Shown: positions 25,415 through 33,588 of the stretch, piece by piece
Layout of the letters: each line of letters begins with the position of its first letter
How positions within the stretch are numbered: position 1 is the first letter of the stretch
Source of the DNA: Bacillus mycoides
GTDB lineage: Bacteria; Bacillota; Bacilli; Bacillales; Bacillaceae_G
NCBI RefSeq assembly: GCF_001757995.1
Contig: NZ_LXLV01000009.1
Span: 1 to 64,000 of the forward strand
Direction: 5' to 3'
DNA length: 64,000 nucleotides
Program-made: the position numbers and the translations under genes
Notes under the pieces: generated by a model
The model's input: only the letters and a program-made list of their open reading frames with translations
The model's database searches: none
What the model was told of the DNA's origin: nothing

Positions 25415-25428
25415 TGTAAACGTTTTTT
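25415..25428. promoter_or_regulatory. possible CcpA cre site before rocA
   Basis: TGTAAACGTTTTTT resembles the catabolite-responsive element consensus TGWAANCGNTNWCA, matching the core TGTAAACGTT but not the right edge. It starts 13 bp after the -10 element, where CcpA binding would repress. Catabolite repression of proline/arginine breakdown makes sense but is inferred. Confidence 0.5.
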
Positions 25429-25446
25429 TAAGGGGAGGCTAAAAAG

Positions 25447-26994
25447 ATGGTAGTAGCATACAAACATGAGCCATTTACAGATTTTTCAGTAGAGGCTAAC
25501 AAGTTAGCGTTTGAAGAGGGTTTAAAGAAAGTAGAAGCTTATCTTGGACAAGACTATCCATTAATTATCGGGGGAGAAAAAATCACTACAGAAGACAAAA
25601 TTGTTTCTGTAAACCCTGCAAATAAAGAGGAACTTGTTGGTCGCGTTTCAAAAGCAAGCCGTGAATTAGCTGAAAAAGCAATGCAAGTAGCGGATGCAAC
25701 ATTCCAAACTTGGAGAAAGTCAAAACCAGAAATGCGTGCAGACATTTTATTCCGTGCTGCAGCAATCGTTCGTCGTAGAAAACATGAGTTCTCTGCTATT
25801 CTTGTAAAAGAAGCAGGTAAACCATGGAATGAGGCAGATGCTGATACAGCAGAAGCAATCGACTTTATGGAATATTATGCTCGTCAAATGTTGAAATTAA
25901 AAGACGGTATTCCAGTAGAAAGCCGTCCAATTGAATATAATCGTTTCTCTTACATTCCATTAGGAGTAGGTGTTATCATTTCTCCTTGGAATTTCCCATT
26001 CGCAATTATGGCAGGTATGACAACAGCTGCTTTAGTTTCTGGTAACACAGTATTACTAAAACCAGCTAGTACAACTCCTGTAGTAGCAGCGAAATTTATG
26101 GAAGTATTAGAAGAAGCTGGCTTACCAGCTGGCGTAGTAAACTTCGTTCCAGGTAATGGTTCTGAAGTTGGTGACTACTTAGTAGATCACCCTCGTACAC
26201 GTTTCGTTAGCTTCACTGGATCTCGTGATGTAGGTATTCGTATTTACGAACGTGCAGCAAAAGTAAACCCAGGACAAATTTGGTTGAAACGTGTTATCGC
26301 TGAAATGGGTGGTAAAGATACAATCGTTGTTGATAAAGAGGCAGATCTTGAGTTAGCAGCTAAATCTATCGTTGCATCAGCATTCGGATTCTCAGGACAA
26401 AAATGTTCTGCATGTTCTCGTGCAGTAATCCATGAAGATGTATACGATCATGTATTAAATCGTGCTGTTGAATTAACAAAAGAATTAACAGTAGGTAACC
26501 CAGATGCAAAAGATATCAACATGGGACCTGTTAATGACCAAGCTGCATTCGATAAAGTAATGAGTTATGTTGCAATTGGTAAAGAAGAAGGTAAAATCGT
26601 ATCAGGTGGCGAAGGAGACGATTCTAAAGGCTGGTTCATCCAACCAACAATCGTTGCTGACGTTGCAGAAGATGCTCGTTTAATGAAAGAAGAAATCTTC
26701 GGACCAGTAGTAGCATTCTGTAAAGCAAAAGACTTTGATCATGCACTTGCAATTGCAAACAATACAGAATACGGTTTAACAGGAGCAGTTGTTACTAACA
26801 ACCGTGACCATATTGAAAAAGCACGTGAAGACTTCCACGTTGGTAACTTATACTTCAACCGTGGATGTACTGGTGCAATCGTAGGTTACCAACCATTCGG
26901 TGGCTTTAACATGTCTGGTACAGACTCTAAAGCTGGTGGCCCTGACTACTTAGCACTTCACATGCAAGCAAAAACTACTTCTGAAACTTTATAA
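25447..26994 (+). CDS. rocA: L-glutamate gamma-semialdehyde (P5C) dehydrogenase
   Basis: RocA oxidises glutamate semialdehyde, in equilibrium with pyrroline-5-carboxylate, to glutamate with NAD+. This is the last step of proline and arginine degradation. The length, 515 residues, is that of the monofunctional Bacillus enzyme. It has the aldehyde dehydrogenase motifs [13 protein letters not shown] near residue 178, the general base in IAEMGGKD near 286, and the nucleophile in [11 protein letters not shown] near 320. The start follows AAGGGGAGGCTAAAAAG. It is monocistronic with its own promoter and terminator; a proline dehydrogenase is not in the window. Confidence 0.95.
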   Translation: MVVAYKHEPFTDFSVEANKLAFEEGLKKVEAYLGQDYPLIIGGEKITTEDKIVSVNPANKEELVGRVSKASRELAEKAMQVADATFQTWRKSKPEMRADILFRAAAIVRRRKHEFSAILVKEAGKPWNEADADTAEAIDFMEYYARQMLKLKDGIPVESRPIEYNRFSYIPLGVGVIISPWNFPFAIMAGMTTAALVSGNTVLLKPASTTPVVAAKFMEVLEEAGLPAGVVNFVPGNGSEVGDYLVDHPRTRFVSFTGSRDVGIRIYERAAKVNPGQIWLKRVIAEMGGKDTIVVDKEADLELAAKSIVASAFGFSGQKCSACSRAVIHEDVYDHVLNRAVELTKELTVGNPDAKDINMGPVNDQAAFDKVMSYVAIGKEEGKIVSGGEGDDSKGWFIQPTIVADVAEDARLMKEEIFGPVVAFCKAKDFDHALAIANNTEYGLTGAVVTNNRDHIEKAREDFHVGNLYFNRGCTGAIVGYQPFGGFNMSGTDSKAGGPDYLALHMQAKTTSETL

Positions 26995-27003
26995 GAAATA
27001 GTA

Positions 27004-27041
27004 GAAGAGATCTTCACATCCTGTGAAGATCTCTTCTTTTT
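27004..27041 (+). terminator. terminator after rocA
   Basis: GAAGAGATCTTCACA (27004-27018)/TGTGAAGATCTCTTC (27022-27036), a 15-bp perfect stem with five T. Confidence 0.95.
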
Positions 27042-27182
27042 GAGGAAATCTCTATATTAGAGGTAGCTAGTTAATTTGAATCAAGAAACAATTACTGTAT
27101 ATTACCATTTATTCTTTGAAACTAGCTAAACCCTATTAATAGCGGGATAAACATGTAAATAGAAACAAAACAACGAGAAAAA

Positions 27183-27312
27183 TTGACTTATTAGTCATAT
27201 TTTTTAGTATTCATTTTGAGAATTTCCTGTATAATACAATTTGAAAGAAAATCTATGGTTTGACAAGAGAACACTCCTTTCGGTTTTGCTCACTGAAAGG
27301 AGTGTTTTTTTT
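27183..27312 (+). ncRNA. candidate small RNA with promoter and terminator
   Basis: This is a plus-strand unit with no open reading frame of note. It begins with TTGACT (27183-27188) and TAGTAT (27205-27210) at 16-bp spacing, with a second -10-like TATAAT at 27230-27235. It ends in a strong terminator: AACACTCCTTTC (27270-27281)/GAAAGGAGTGTT (27295-27306) followed by eight T. The T-run is on the plus strand only, so it does not serve the minus-strand gene beside it, and rocA already has its own terminator. A transcript of about 75-100 nt is predicted. The palindrome TGACTTATTAGTCA (27184-27197) overlaps the -35 and could be an operator. Confidence 0.45.
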
Positions 27313-27856
27313 AGGTTGCTAAAAACTCTTCTGTACTCATTACATTGGCGTATACTCCATTTAAACTTGCCAAAATTGTATTATGAATATAAACAGCTGG
27401 TATAGTAGCATTCTTAAATGAAAGATCTTTTGTAGCACAAGCATCGTGTATTACGGTACAGTGAAAGCCGAAATCAAAAGCAGCCCTTACGGTAGCATCA
27501 ATACACATATGAGTCATCATCCCGCATATGACGATGTGTTCAATGTCTAAACGTTGTAATTGTTCTAAAAGATTAGTTCCTCGGAAGCTATTTGGATAAT
27601 GTTTGAGTATAACAGTTTCTTCTCTAAGCGGACGGACATTCTCGTGAATATGGACACCTTCTGTATTAGGTAGGAAAAAAGTAGCATCATCTTTTATTGC
27701 TACATGTTGGATATGAAAAATAGGTCCGCCGTTCATTCTAAAGTGTTTTAGTAGCTCACTAGCATACTCACTTGCTTCTACCGGATTGCGCAATTCCATC
27801 TTTCCATTTGGAAAATAATCATTTTGGATATCAACGAGTAATAGAGCTGTTTTCAT
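27311..27856 (-). CDS. cysteine hydrolase (isochorismatase family)
   Basis: A 181-residue protein of the isochorismatase-like hydrolase superfamily, which includes nicotinamidases and N-carbamoyl hydrolases. The catalytic triad is visible: Asp9 in LVDIQNDY, Lys85 in VILKHYPNSF and Cys118 in GMMTHMCIDATVR, with the cis-peptide bond region before it. The substrate is unknown. ATG 27856 follows AGGAAGGTGAATAT; ten more upstream residues are possible but lack a site. It stands alone on the minus strand. Confidence 0.88.
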   Translation of the reverse strand: MKTALLLVDIQNDYFPNGKMELRNPVEASEYASELLKHFRMNGGPIFHIQHVAIKDDATFFLPNTEGVHIHENVRPLREETVILKHYPNSFRGTNLLEQLQRLDIEHIVICGMMTHMCIDATVRAAFDFGFHCTVIHDACATKDLSFKNATIPAVYIHNTILASLNGVYANVMSTEEFLAT

Positions 27857-28035
27857 ATATTCACCTTCCTCTGATTTCATATTCAAATAATGTTATTCAA
27901 TTCATAGAAAAAATAATCCTTTTAAAAAATATGAGGGAGAAGAATTTTACATAACTTTAAAGATTACTATTTTATTATGAATTTTTATTTGAAAATCTTA
28001 ATAAAGAAATAATTAATATTTTTCTAAAAAATATA

Positions 28036-28064
28036 TTGACTCTCACTATTCTGAGTTCTATAAT
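28036..28064 (+). promoter_or_regulatory. sigma-A promoter of metNIQ
   Basis: TTGACT (28036-28041) and TATAAT (28059-28064) at 17-bp spacing, about 30 bp before the riboswitch. Confidence 0.85.
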
Positions 28065-28097
28065 GAGAATTAATTAAACGACAATTAAATCGATACA

Positions 28098-28276
28098 TTC
28101 TTATCCAGAGAGGTGGAGGGACTGGCCCTACGATACCTCAGCAACGGGTTTTTTAATACCGTGCTAACTCCAGCAAGTCTTTATAGGCTTGGAAGATGAG
28201 AAGATGTGAACGAGTACATATAAGTGCTCTCCTTCTTATCTTTTATTACTGATAAGAAGGAGAGCACTTTTTATTT
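28098..28276 (+). promoter_or_regulatory. SAM-I (S-box) riboswitch with terminator
   Basis: The aptamer spans about 28098-28202. P1 is TTCTTATC with GATGAGAA, and the S-box blocks AGAGAGGTGGAGGGACTGGCC, GAAACCTCAGCAAC-like CGATACCTCAGCAAC, and TGCTAACTCC are present. The terminator is a 19-bp perfect stem (28222-28240 with 28251-28269) followed by TTTTTATTTT. The 3' P1 strand GATGAGAAG can pair with CTTCTTATC (28232-28240), the terminator 5' arm, giving the antiterminator. Binding of SAM would favour termination, so metNIQ is expressed when SAM is low. Confidence 0.96.
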
Positions 28277-28326
28277 TACCTCGAAAGCTCTACTTCAAGT
28301 TTTTACAGCATATAGGAGGGAAGAAA

Positions 28327-29346
28327 ATGATTTCTTTTAATAACGTAAGTAAAGTATATGAATCAGGTGGGCAATCTGTTCATGCTGTGGAGGATGTAAC
28401 ATTATCAGTTGAGAAGGGCGAAATTTTTGGCATTATCGGATTTAGTGGTGCTGGAAAGAGTACGTTATTACGCTTAGTAAATATGTTAGAAAGACCAACT
28501 GCAGGAACAATTTCAATAGATGATAAAGAAATTACATCATTATCGGCGAAAGAATTACGGAAACTAAGACAAAGAATTGGAATGATTTTTCAAAGCTTTA
28601 ATTTATTTAATTCAAGAACGGTGTTTGGGAACATTGCTTATCCATTAAGGTTAGCGAAATTGCCGAAGAATGAGATAAAAGAAAGAGTGAATGAACTACT
28701 AAAATTTGTTGGTTTAGAAGATAAAGCGAACTATTATGCAGAACAGTTATCAGGTGGGCAAAAGCAGCGTGTTGGGATTGCAAGAGCACTTGCGACATCA
28801 CCGGATATTCTCATATGTGATGAGGCAACATCAGCTTTAGATCCAGAAACAACGACAGAAATTTTAAATTTATTAAAGAAAGTAAATAGAGAGTACAATT
28901 TAACGATTCTACTTATTACACATGAAATGCACGTTGTGAAAGAAATTTGTCACCGTGTAGCCGTTATGGAAAAAGGAAAAGTAATTGAAGAAGGAAAACT
29001 GTTTGATGTTTTCACACAACCAAAAACAAAGACAACTCAAAATTTTGTACGCTCTGTTATTAATGATCACTTACCAGAAAGTGTTCTAGCGAAAATTCAA
29101 AACGGAGGTCAGATTTATCGCCTGACTTTTACTGGGGAAGAGACAGGGCAGCCTGTACTATCATATATTGCGAAAAACTATAACGTCGATGTAAATGTAT
29201 TGTACGGAAATATTATTGAACTTCAAAATGTGCTATTTGGAAATCTTCTTGTAGAACTACAAGGTGAACAGAAAGAAATTCAAAAAGCATTACAACATCT
29301 AAGACTGCAAGTGCAGCTGAAGGAGGTAGAAGCTCATGCGAGTTGA
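28327..29346 (+). CDS. metN: methionine ABC transporter ATP-binding protein
   Basis: MetN is the ATPase of the methionine importer. The 339-residue protein has Walker A GFSGAGKSTLLR near residue 40, the Q-loop, the signature LSGGQKQRVGIARAL near 141, and Walker B ILICDEATSALDPE near 163. A C-terminal NIL domain (about 260-335) is the site where methionine inhibits transport in related MetN. The start follows AGGAGGGAAGAAA. Its last 11 bp overlap metI. Controlled by the S-box upstream. Confidence 0.95.
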   Translation: MISFNNVSKVYESGGQSVHAVEDVTLSVEKGEIFGIIGFSGAGKSTLLRLVNMLERPTAGTISIDDKEITSLSAKELRKLRQRIGMIFQSFNLFNSRTVFGNIAYPLRLAKLPKNEIKERVNELLKFVGLEDKANYYAEQLSGGQKQRVGIARALATSPDILICDEATSALDPETTTEILNLLKKVNREYNLTILLITHEMHVVKEICHRVAVMEKGKVIEEGKLFDVFTQPKTKTTQNFVRSVINDHLPESVLAKIQNGGQIYRLTFTGEETGQPVLSYIAKNYNVDVNVLYGNIIELQNVLFGNLLVELQGEQKEIQKALQHLRLQVQLKEVEAHAS

Positions 29347-30001
29347 TTGGAGTATATTTTGGCCTCGCATATTAGATGCGACGGGGGATACCCTCTTAAT
29401 GGTAATTGTAACCCTTATATTCGCTACAATTCTTGGTATACCTCTAGGTTTACTTTTATACGTAACGAGAAAAGGAAACTTTTTAGAAAATAAATGGGTC
29501 TTTTCTATTCTTAATATCGTAATTAATACAATTCGTCCTGTTCCATTCATTATCTTTTTAGTAGCTTTAAGTCCGGTAACGAGAAGCGTTATTGGAACGA
29601 CGATTGGAACGGCAGCAGCAATCTTCCCAATGACGTTAGTTGCATCAATTGGTATTGCTAGAATGGTTGAAACAAATCTTGTTTCGGTTCCGAAAGGGGT
29701 AATTGAAGCAGCTCAAGCGATGGGTGCTTCACCACTTAGAATTGTTTTTGAAATCCTCGTGCGAGAAGCTTTAGCGCCATTGATCTTAGGTGTCACGTTT
29801 ATGACGGTCGGTTTAATTGAATTTTCTGCAGTTGCTGGGCTTGTCGGTGGTGGTGGTCTTGGTGACTTAGCAATGACATATGGTTATCAACGCTTTGATA
29901 CGTCAGTTATGTTCGTAACGGTCGTTTTACTTATTATTCTTGTACAGGTAGCTCAAAATTTAGGAAACTACTTTGCGAAAGTCTTTTTACGCAGATCATA
30001 A
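29336..30001 (+). CDS. metI: methionine ABC transporter permease
   Basis: MetI is the membrane subunit, 221 residues with five hydrophobic helices. The cytoplasmic EAA-type coupling loop is at VIEAAQAMGASPLRIVFEIL near residue 125, which contacts MetN. The start overlaps metN by 11 bp and its site (AAGGAGGTAGAAGCTC) lies within metN, so translation is coupled. Confidence 0.95.
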   Translation: MRVDWSIFWPRILDATGDTLLMVIVTLIFATILGIPLGLLLYVTRKGNFLENKWVFSILNIVINTIRPVPFIIFLVALSPVTRSVIGTTIGTAAAIFPMTLVASIGIARMVETNLVSVPKGVIEAAQAMGASPLRIVFEILVREALAPLILGVTFMTVGLIEFSAVAGLVGGGGLGDLAMTYGYQRFDTSVMFVTVVLLIILVQVAQNLGNYFAKVFLRRS

Positions 30002-30022
30002 AAAGGAAGAGGGGAAAAGAAA

Positions 30023-30877
30023 ATGAAGAAAATTTTAGCATTTGCATTATCAGCGATTGTAGGAATTACAGCCTTAAGCGGCTGCTCAGGTGGAGACACA
30101 GGTGCAGGAGCGAAAGAGAAAGTAGTTCGCGTCGGTGTAACTGGAACAGATGGAGACGCTTGGGAAATTTTAAAGAAAAAAGCTGAAAAAGAAGGGATTA
30201 AAATTAAACTGGTTGAGTTCTCTGATTACACAACGCCCAACAAAGCGTTAGCTGATGGAGATATTGAACTAAACTCATTCCAGCACATTGCTTTCTTAGA
30301 GCAATTTAAAAAGGAGCATAAGTTAGATATTACAGCTGTTGGTACAACGCAAATTGCACCGATGGGCTTATACTCTGAAAAATATAATAAAGCAAATGAA
30401 ATCCCAGATGGTTCAGAAATTGCTATTCCAAATGATCCAACGAACCAAGCTCGTGCATTAAAACTTCTTGATGCAGCTGGATTATTAAAGCTTAAGAAAG
30501 ATTTCGGTTTATTTGGAGATCCAAGCGGTATTGCTGAAAATCCGAAGAAGTTAAAGATTACACCGGTTATCGCACAGCAAACACCTCGTGTATTAAAAGA
30601 TGTAGCGGCTTCAGTTATTAATAATGGTGTTGCTGGTCAAGCTGGATTAGACCCAGCGAAGGATCCAATTTTCTTAGAAGATCCAAATAATGAAAATGCA
30701 AAGGCCTATATTAATATTTTCGCAGCTCGTACGAAAGATAAAAATGATCCAACACTGAAAAAAGTAATTGAGTTATACCATTCAAAAGAAGTAACAGATG
30801 CAATTAAGAAAGAAACAAATGATGGTTCAATTTCAGTAGATCTTTCACTCGATGAGCTTGAAAAAATCGTAAAATAA
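30023..30877 (+). CDS. metQ: methionine-binding lipoprotein
   Basis: MetQ delivers methionine to MetNI. The 284-residue NlpA-family protein has a lipoprotein signal peptide ending in ALSGC (Cys22), then the two-lobed binding fold with VVRVGVTGTDGDAWEIL and SFQHIAFLEQFKKEH. The start follows AAAGGAAGAGGGGAAAAGAAA, 21 bp after metI. Confidence 0.95.
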   Translation: MKKILAFALSAIVGITALSGCSGGDTGAGAKEKVVRVGVTGTDGDAWEILKKKAEKEGIKIKLVEFSDYTTPNKALADGDIELNSFQHIAFLEQFKKEHKLDITAVGTTQIAPMGLYSEKYNKANEIPDGSEIAIPNDPTNQARALKLLDAAGLLKLKKDFGLFGDPSGIAENPKKLKITPVIAQQTPRVLKDVAASVINNGVAGQAGLDPAKDPIFLEDPNNENAKAYINIFAARTKDKNDPTLKKVIELYHSKEVTDAIKKETNDGSISVDLSLDELEKIVK

Positions 30878-30893
30878 TTATCGGGTTTAATGA

Positions 30894-31047
30894 CTAACAG
30901 TAGGAACCCCTCCACTGTTAGCTCGTTCAACATATAATCTACTTAACAAACAAAACCCTAATTCTGTACCTTCCAATTTTGTATAACATAGAATCCAATG
31001 TTCGTTAAGTAGAGTGATGGACCAGGAGTTTTCCTGGTCTTTTTTTA
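30894..31047 (+). other. structured 3' UTR of metQ with terminal terminator
   Basis: Three elements follow metQ: a hairpin CTAACAGT (30894-30901)/ACTGTTAG (30914-30921); a long-range stem with 14-nt arms at 30938-30951 and 31000-31013 (one mismatch) enclosing a nested ATTCT/AGAAT stem (30961-30965/30990-30994); and a terminator GACCAGGA (31020-31027)/TCCTGGTC (31032-31039) with eight T. The last is clearly a terminator. The rest may be an RNA-stabilising 3' UTR or the body of a 3'-derived small RNA. Confidence 0.6.
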
Positions 31048-31524
31048 ATTAAAGCAGCAAGCTAATAATAAGGTAATCCAAATTATGATTGGGTAAGAGA
31101 GTAAACTAAAAATGAGTGTAATTGCTAATTTCTTTTTATGGAGTAATAGTTTTTTTGATGAAAATAAGAAAAGGGAAAATAGGATAATAATAGATGCTGA
31201 TATTACTCCCGGATTATAAGAACGATAAATAAAAAACAAAATAATATGTTGAACGGCGTTAAAAAAGATACAGCCCTGTATAAAAATGATCCAGTAAATA
31301 GAGGATATGATGCTTAATTGATATAGAATGACTATGAGTAAGACAAGGGTTGTTAAGATGGAAATTGCAATGAAAAATTGTTTGTTATTTATAAAATGAA
31401 TCGAAAATTGATTAGCAAGATATTGTGGCATCTGGAAAGCTTCTTCAAGGTTATGAATGAAAAATAAAAAGGGGATTAACCAGAGTGTACGTGTAGTGAA
31501 ATGTCTTGCAGAAGATGTTTTCAT
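31045..31524 (-). CDS. HXXEE-domain membrane protein
   Basis: A 159-residue protein with about five hydrophobic segments. The sequence PFLFFIHNLEEAFQMPQYL near residue 20 contains the His-x-x-Glu-Glu motif that names the HXXEE family (PF13787). A second part of the family pattern (FNAVQHIILFF) is near residue 85. Function of the family is unknown. ATG 31524 is listed; a TTG one codon upstream gives better spacing to GGAG. It lies after the marR-arsA group on the same strand but behind a hairpin, so cotranscription is uncertain. Confidence 0.8.
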   Translation of the reverse strand: MKTSSARHFTTRTLWLIPFLFFIHNLEEAFQMPQYLANQFSIHFINNKQFFIAISILTTLVLLIVILYQLSIISSIYWIIFIQGCIFFNAVQHIILFFIYRSYNPGVISASIIILFSLFLFSSKKLLLHKKKLAITLIFSLLSYPIIIWITLLLACCFN

Positions 31525-31548
31525 CAACTTACATCAGCTCCAATAAAG

Positions 31549-31582
31549 GTATAGAAAGCCTATAAGAAAAGGCCTTCTATAC
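31549..31582 (-). terminator. terminator after the arsA group
   Basis: GTATAGAAAGCC (31549-31560) and GGCCTTCTATAC (31571-31582) pair at 11 of 12 positions. On the minus strand CTTTATT follows. It separates the 63-residue gene from the HXXEE gene. Confidence 0.6.
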
Positions 31583-31590
31583 GAATATAG

Positions 31591-31782
31591 TTATTCAATT
31601 ATGATACTTTTTAAACTGCTTTCAGGTTGCGGTTGTTCTGTGATGCAAGAAGAAAGCTCCTCCTGTAAAATATTTAGCGCTTGTTTAGCGTGATGCTGGA
31701 TTGGATTGGGCAGCTCTTCTAATATACGTATACCGACTTTTATTTTTGTACGAATTACCTTTCTTAGTAGTTCATCATGCAT
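31591..31782 (-). CDS. small protein coupled to the ArsA-type ATPase
   Basis: A 63-residue protein with a basic, helix-rich N-terminal half (ELLRKVIRTKIKVGIRILEE) and an acidic C-terminal half, probably all helical up to residue 45. I do not recognise the family. The ATG overlaps the arsA stop by 8 bp and uses GGAGG inside arsA, so its translation is coupled to the ATPase. That suggests a partner or adaptor of the ATPase, but this is inference from context alone. Confidence 0.75.
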   Translation of the reverse strand: MHDELLRKVIRTKIKVGIRILEELPNPIQHHAKQALNILQEELSSCITEQPQPESSLKSIIIE

Positions 31783-32956
31783 GTACTACACCTCCAAACC
31801 GAATGTTTAGTACATCATCTTCAAACTTAGCTCCTTGAATAGAAAGGTGTGTTAATGTTTTAGGCAAGGTGATATTTCGTTTTGCAGAACCGGCTCGAAT
31901 AATAAGTTCATCACCTTTTTGATTTAATGAAAGTTCACTTTTGTTTGAGAAGGGTATAGACAGAACGAAAATATACTCATCACCATCTTTTTTTACATAT
32001 TGTGTGCGGCCGTTAAATTTCACTTCCGTAGGAGAAGAGTCAGATTTAAATAAAGCATCTCCTACACGTTCTAACATAGACAAACCAACAACTTCTTGTT
32101 CAAACATCGGGGCTTCGTAAATAGGAAGTGGCTGAAAACTATCTTGAATTAATGCTTTATATTTCTTTTGTGTATCTTTCCACGCTTGAAAATAAGGATC
32201 GGTGACAGTGTTAGGGATGACGCGGTTAATCATAATGGCATCTACGTTATAATCGTATAAGTTTAAATACGTAAAGCTGCGCTGAGCTTCTTTAATGACC
32301 ATTTTTTCAGGATTTACAACAACGCGAATACTTGTTACTTCTCGGTTTGATAAAATATCTCTCATTTCTCCAAGCTGTTCAAGCGTATTTGTTAATTCGT
32401 CCATAATATCATCGGTTGGAAGGGGAACACCAAGAAGTGGTTGAGCTACAGGACGAACGACTTTTAGAACTTTTCTTTTAATAGGAAAGAGTTTTTCCAT
32501 CCACCAGCCGAGCATGTCTGGAAAGCTTAGCATTGCTAAAGTTTCTCCAGTCGGTGCGCAATCAATAATGATGACGTCGTAAGTGTTGTGTTTATAATAA
32601 TCGAGTACTCGAAGTAAGCTAATTAAATCTTCCATACCAGGAAACATTGTTAATTCTTCTGTTGTAATATCATCAGCTGCTTTGGAAGTGAATAGCAAGG
32701 TAATGTATTTCTGTAATTTTCCCCAGCCTTTTTCCATTTCATAAATCGTATTAATTTCTTGTGCCCATAAATTTTCACGAATTTCTAATGGCTCAGAAGA
32801 TAACTTTATACCGAATGAATCTCCTAAACTATGAGCGGGGTCTGTGCTCATTACTAATGTTTTTAATCCTTGTTTTGCACTTTGAAGTGCTGTTGCTGCT
32901 GAAATGCTAGTTTTTCCTACGCCGCCTTTACCCGTATACAAAATAATTCTCATCAT
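31775..32956 (-). CDS. ArsA/Get3-family ATPase with C-terminal HSP20-like domain
   Basis: A 393-residue SIMIBI ATPase. Residues 9-16 (GKGGVGKT) form the deviant P-loop, MSTDPAHSLGDSF near 36 is switch I, and IIIDCAPTGETLAML near 125 is switch II. Residues ~315-390 (VKKDGDEYIFVLSIPF to LNIRFGG) match the small alpha-crystallin-like domain found at the end of some bacterial ArsA proteins. No arsenite efflux gene (arsB) is nearby, and the metal-binding cysteines of classic ArsA are not seen, so a chaperone or targeting role is more likely than arsenite pumping. Two ATG codons in tandem are possible starts. Confidence 0.88.
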   Translation of the reverse strand: MMRIILYTGKGGVGKTSISAATALQSAKQGLKTLVMSTDPAHSLGDSFGIKLSSEPLEIRENLWAQEINTIYEMEKGWGKLQKYITLLFTSKAADDITTEELTMFPGMEDLISLLRVLDYYKHNTYDVIIIDCAPTGETLAMLSFPDMLGWWMEKLFPIKRKVLKVVRPVAQPLLGVPLPTDDIMDELTNTLEQLGEMRDILSNREVTSIRVVVNPEKMVIKEAQRSFTYLNLYDYNVDAIMINRVIPNTVTDPYFQAWKDTQKKYKALIQDSFQPLPIYEAPMFEQEVVGLSMLERVGDALFKSDSSPTEVKFNGRTQYVKKDGDEYIFVLSIPFSNKSELSLNQKGDELIIRAGSAKRNITLPKTLTHLSIQGAKFEDDVLNIRFGGVVHA

Positions 32957-32983
32957 TCTATCCCCTTTGTTTCGAGTGTCGAA

Positions 32984-33002
32984 TATTACGAGTTACGAAA
33001 TA
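32984..33002. promoter_or_regulatory. MarR operator copy 1, before arsA
   Basis: TATTACGAGTTACGAAATA, a 19-bp imperfect palindrome, 15 of 19 identical to the site before marR (33532-33550). A minus-strand -10 (TAATAT, 32983-32988) sits at its edge. A more degenerate copy with core TTTCGAGTGTCGAA overlaps at 32968-32986. Confidence 0.7.
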
Positions 33003-33006
33003 TTTA

Positions 33007-33040
33007 ATTGAATAAAAACCCAGCTAGGGTTTTATTCAAT
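33007..33040 (-). terminator. hairpin between marR and arsA
   Basis: ATTGAATAAAA-ACCC and AGGGTTTTATTCAAT form a stem of about 14 bp with one bulged base and a short loop; it contains the marR stop codon. On the minus strand AATTAAATATTT follows, a weak U-tract. It may reduce read-through from marR into arsA. Confidence 0.6.
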
Positions 33041-33514
33041 CGGAATGTTTTTCATTTTAGGTGTAGAAACCTTTTCTTCTGTTTTTTGCTGTGACGTAGC
33101 TATGTGATTCATAATCTTTTGGAAGATTTGTAGTAAGAATGCTTTTTCTTCTTCTGATAGTGCGTCCGTCACTAGGCTAAAGTAATGGGCTGCATTTTGT
33201 TTTACTTCTTGAACGAGCATTACGCCGTTTTCTGTTAAACGAATTAATACAATACGTCGATCGCTTTCATCACGGTATCGTTCAATATATCCCTTTTTTA
33301 CAAGGCGATTTACAACGCCTGTCGTTGTACTCATCGGTATATCAAGAAGGTCAGCAATTTTTGTCATTGTAATATCTGTATTTCGCTCCATCCAAAGTAA
33401 ACAAAATACTTCTGTCTTGGAAAGTGTTAAATCAAGGCTTACCCATTCTTCAGGATAGAAAAGTTTCTTGGCGTTATCTAGCAGTAAGTCTAAAAAATGT
33501 TCATATTGCAACAA
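33032..33514 (-). CDS. MarR-family transcriptional regulator
   Basis: A 160-residue winged-helix protein. The recognition region ITMTKIADLLDIPMSTTTGVVN and the wing KKGYIERYRDESDRRIVLIRLT follow the MarR pattern, with dimerisation helices at both ends and a polar, Pro-rich tail. The start is TTG 33514 with GGGAGTGGA nine bases upstream. It heads a minus-strand group with the ArsA-type ATPase and a small protein. A 19-bp palindrome lies just after its -10, so autorepression is likely. The ligand is unknown. Confidence 0.9.
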   Translation of the reverse strand: MLQYEHFLDLLLDNAKKLFYPEEWVSLDLTLSKTEVFCLLWMERNTDITMTKIADLLDIPMSTTTGVVNRLVKKGYIERYRDESDRRIVLIRLTENGVMLVQEVKQNAAHYFSLVTDALSEEEKAFLLQIFQKIMNHIATSQQKTEEKVSTPKMKNIPIE

Positions 33515-33531
33515 TTATTTCCACTCCCGTA

Positions 33532-33550
33532 TATTTCGAGGTTCGTAATA
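33532..33550. promoter_or_regulatory. MarR operator copy 2, before marR
   Basis: TATTTCGAGGTTCGTAATA, a 19-bp imperfect palindrome. With copy 1 it gives the consensus TATTWCGAGKTWCGWAATA. It covers about +3 to +21 of the predicted marR transcript, where binding would block transcription. Confidence 0.75.
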
Positions 33551-33559
33551 TTTGTTTTT

Positions 33560-33588
33560 ATTTTATGTGGAATTGAAATAAATGTCAA
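33560..33588 (-). promoter_or_regulatory. sigma-A promoter of marR
   Basis: On the minus strand TTGACA (33583-33588) and TAAAAT (33560-33565) with 17-bp spacing. Confidence 0.8.

Noticed and set aside
28036-28075. Fur/PerR box overlapping the metNIQ promoter
   Set aside because: TAATGAGAATTAATT has partial resemblance only; the S-box already explains regulation.
30938-31047. T-box riboswitch
   Set aside because: There is structure followed by a terminator, but no T-box sequence (TGGNACCGCG-like) and no downstream target gene on the same strand.
31775-32956. Arsenite efflux operon
   Set aside because: No arsB, arsR-type (ArsR family) or arsC gene is nearby and the classic metal-site cysteines were not seen, so an arsenic role is not claimed.
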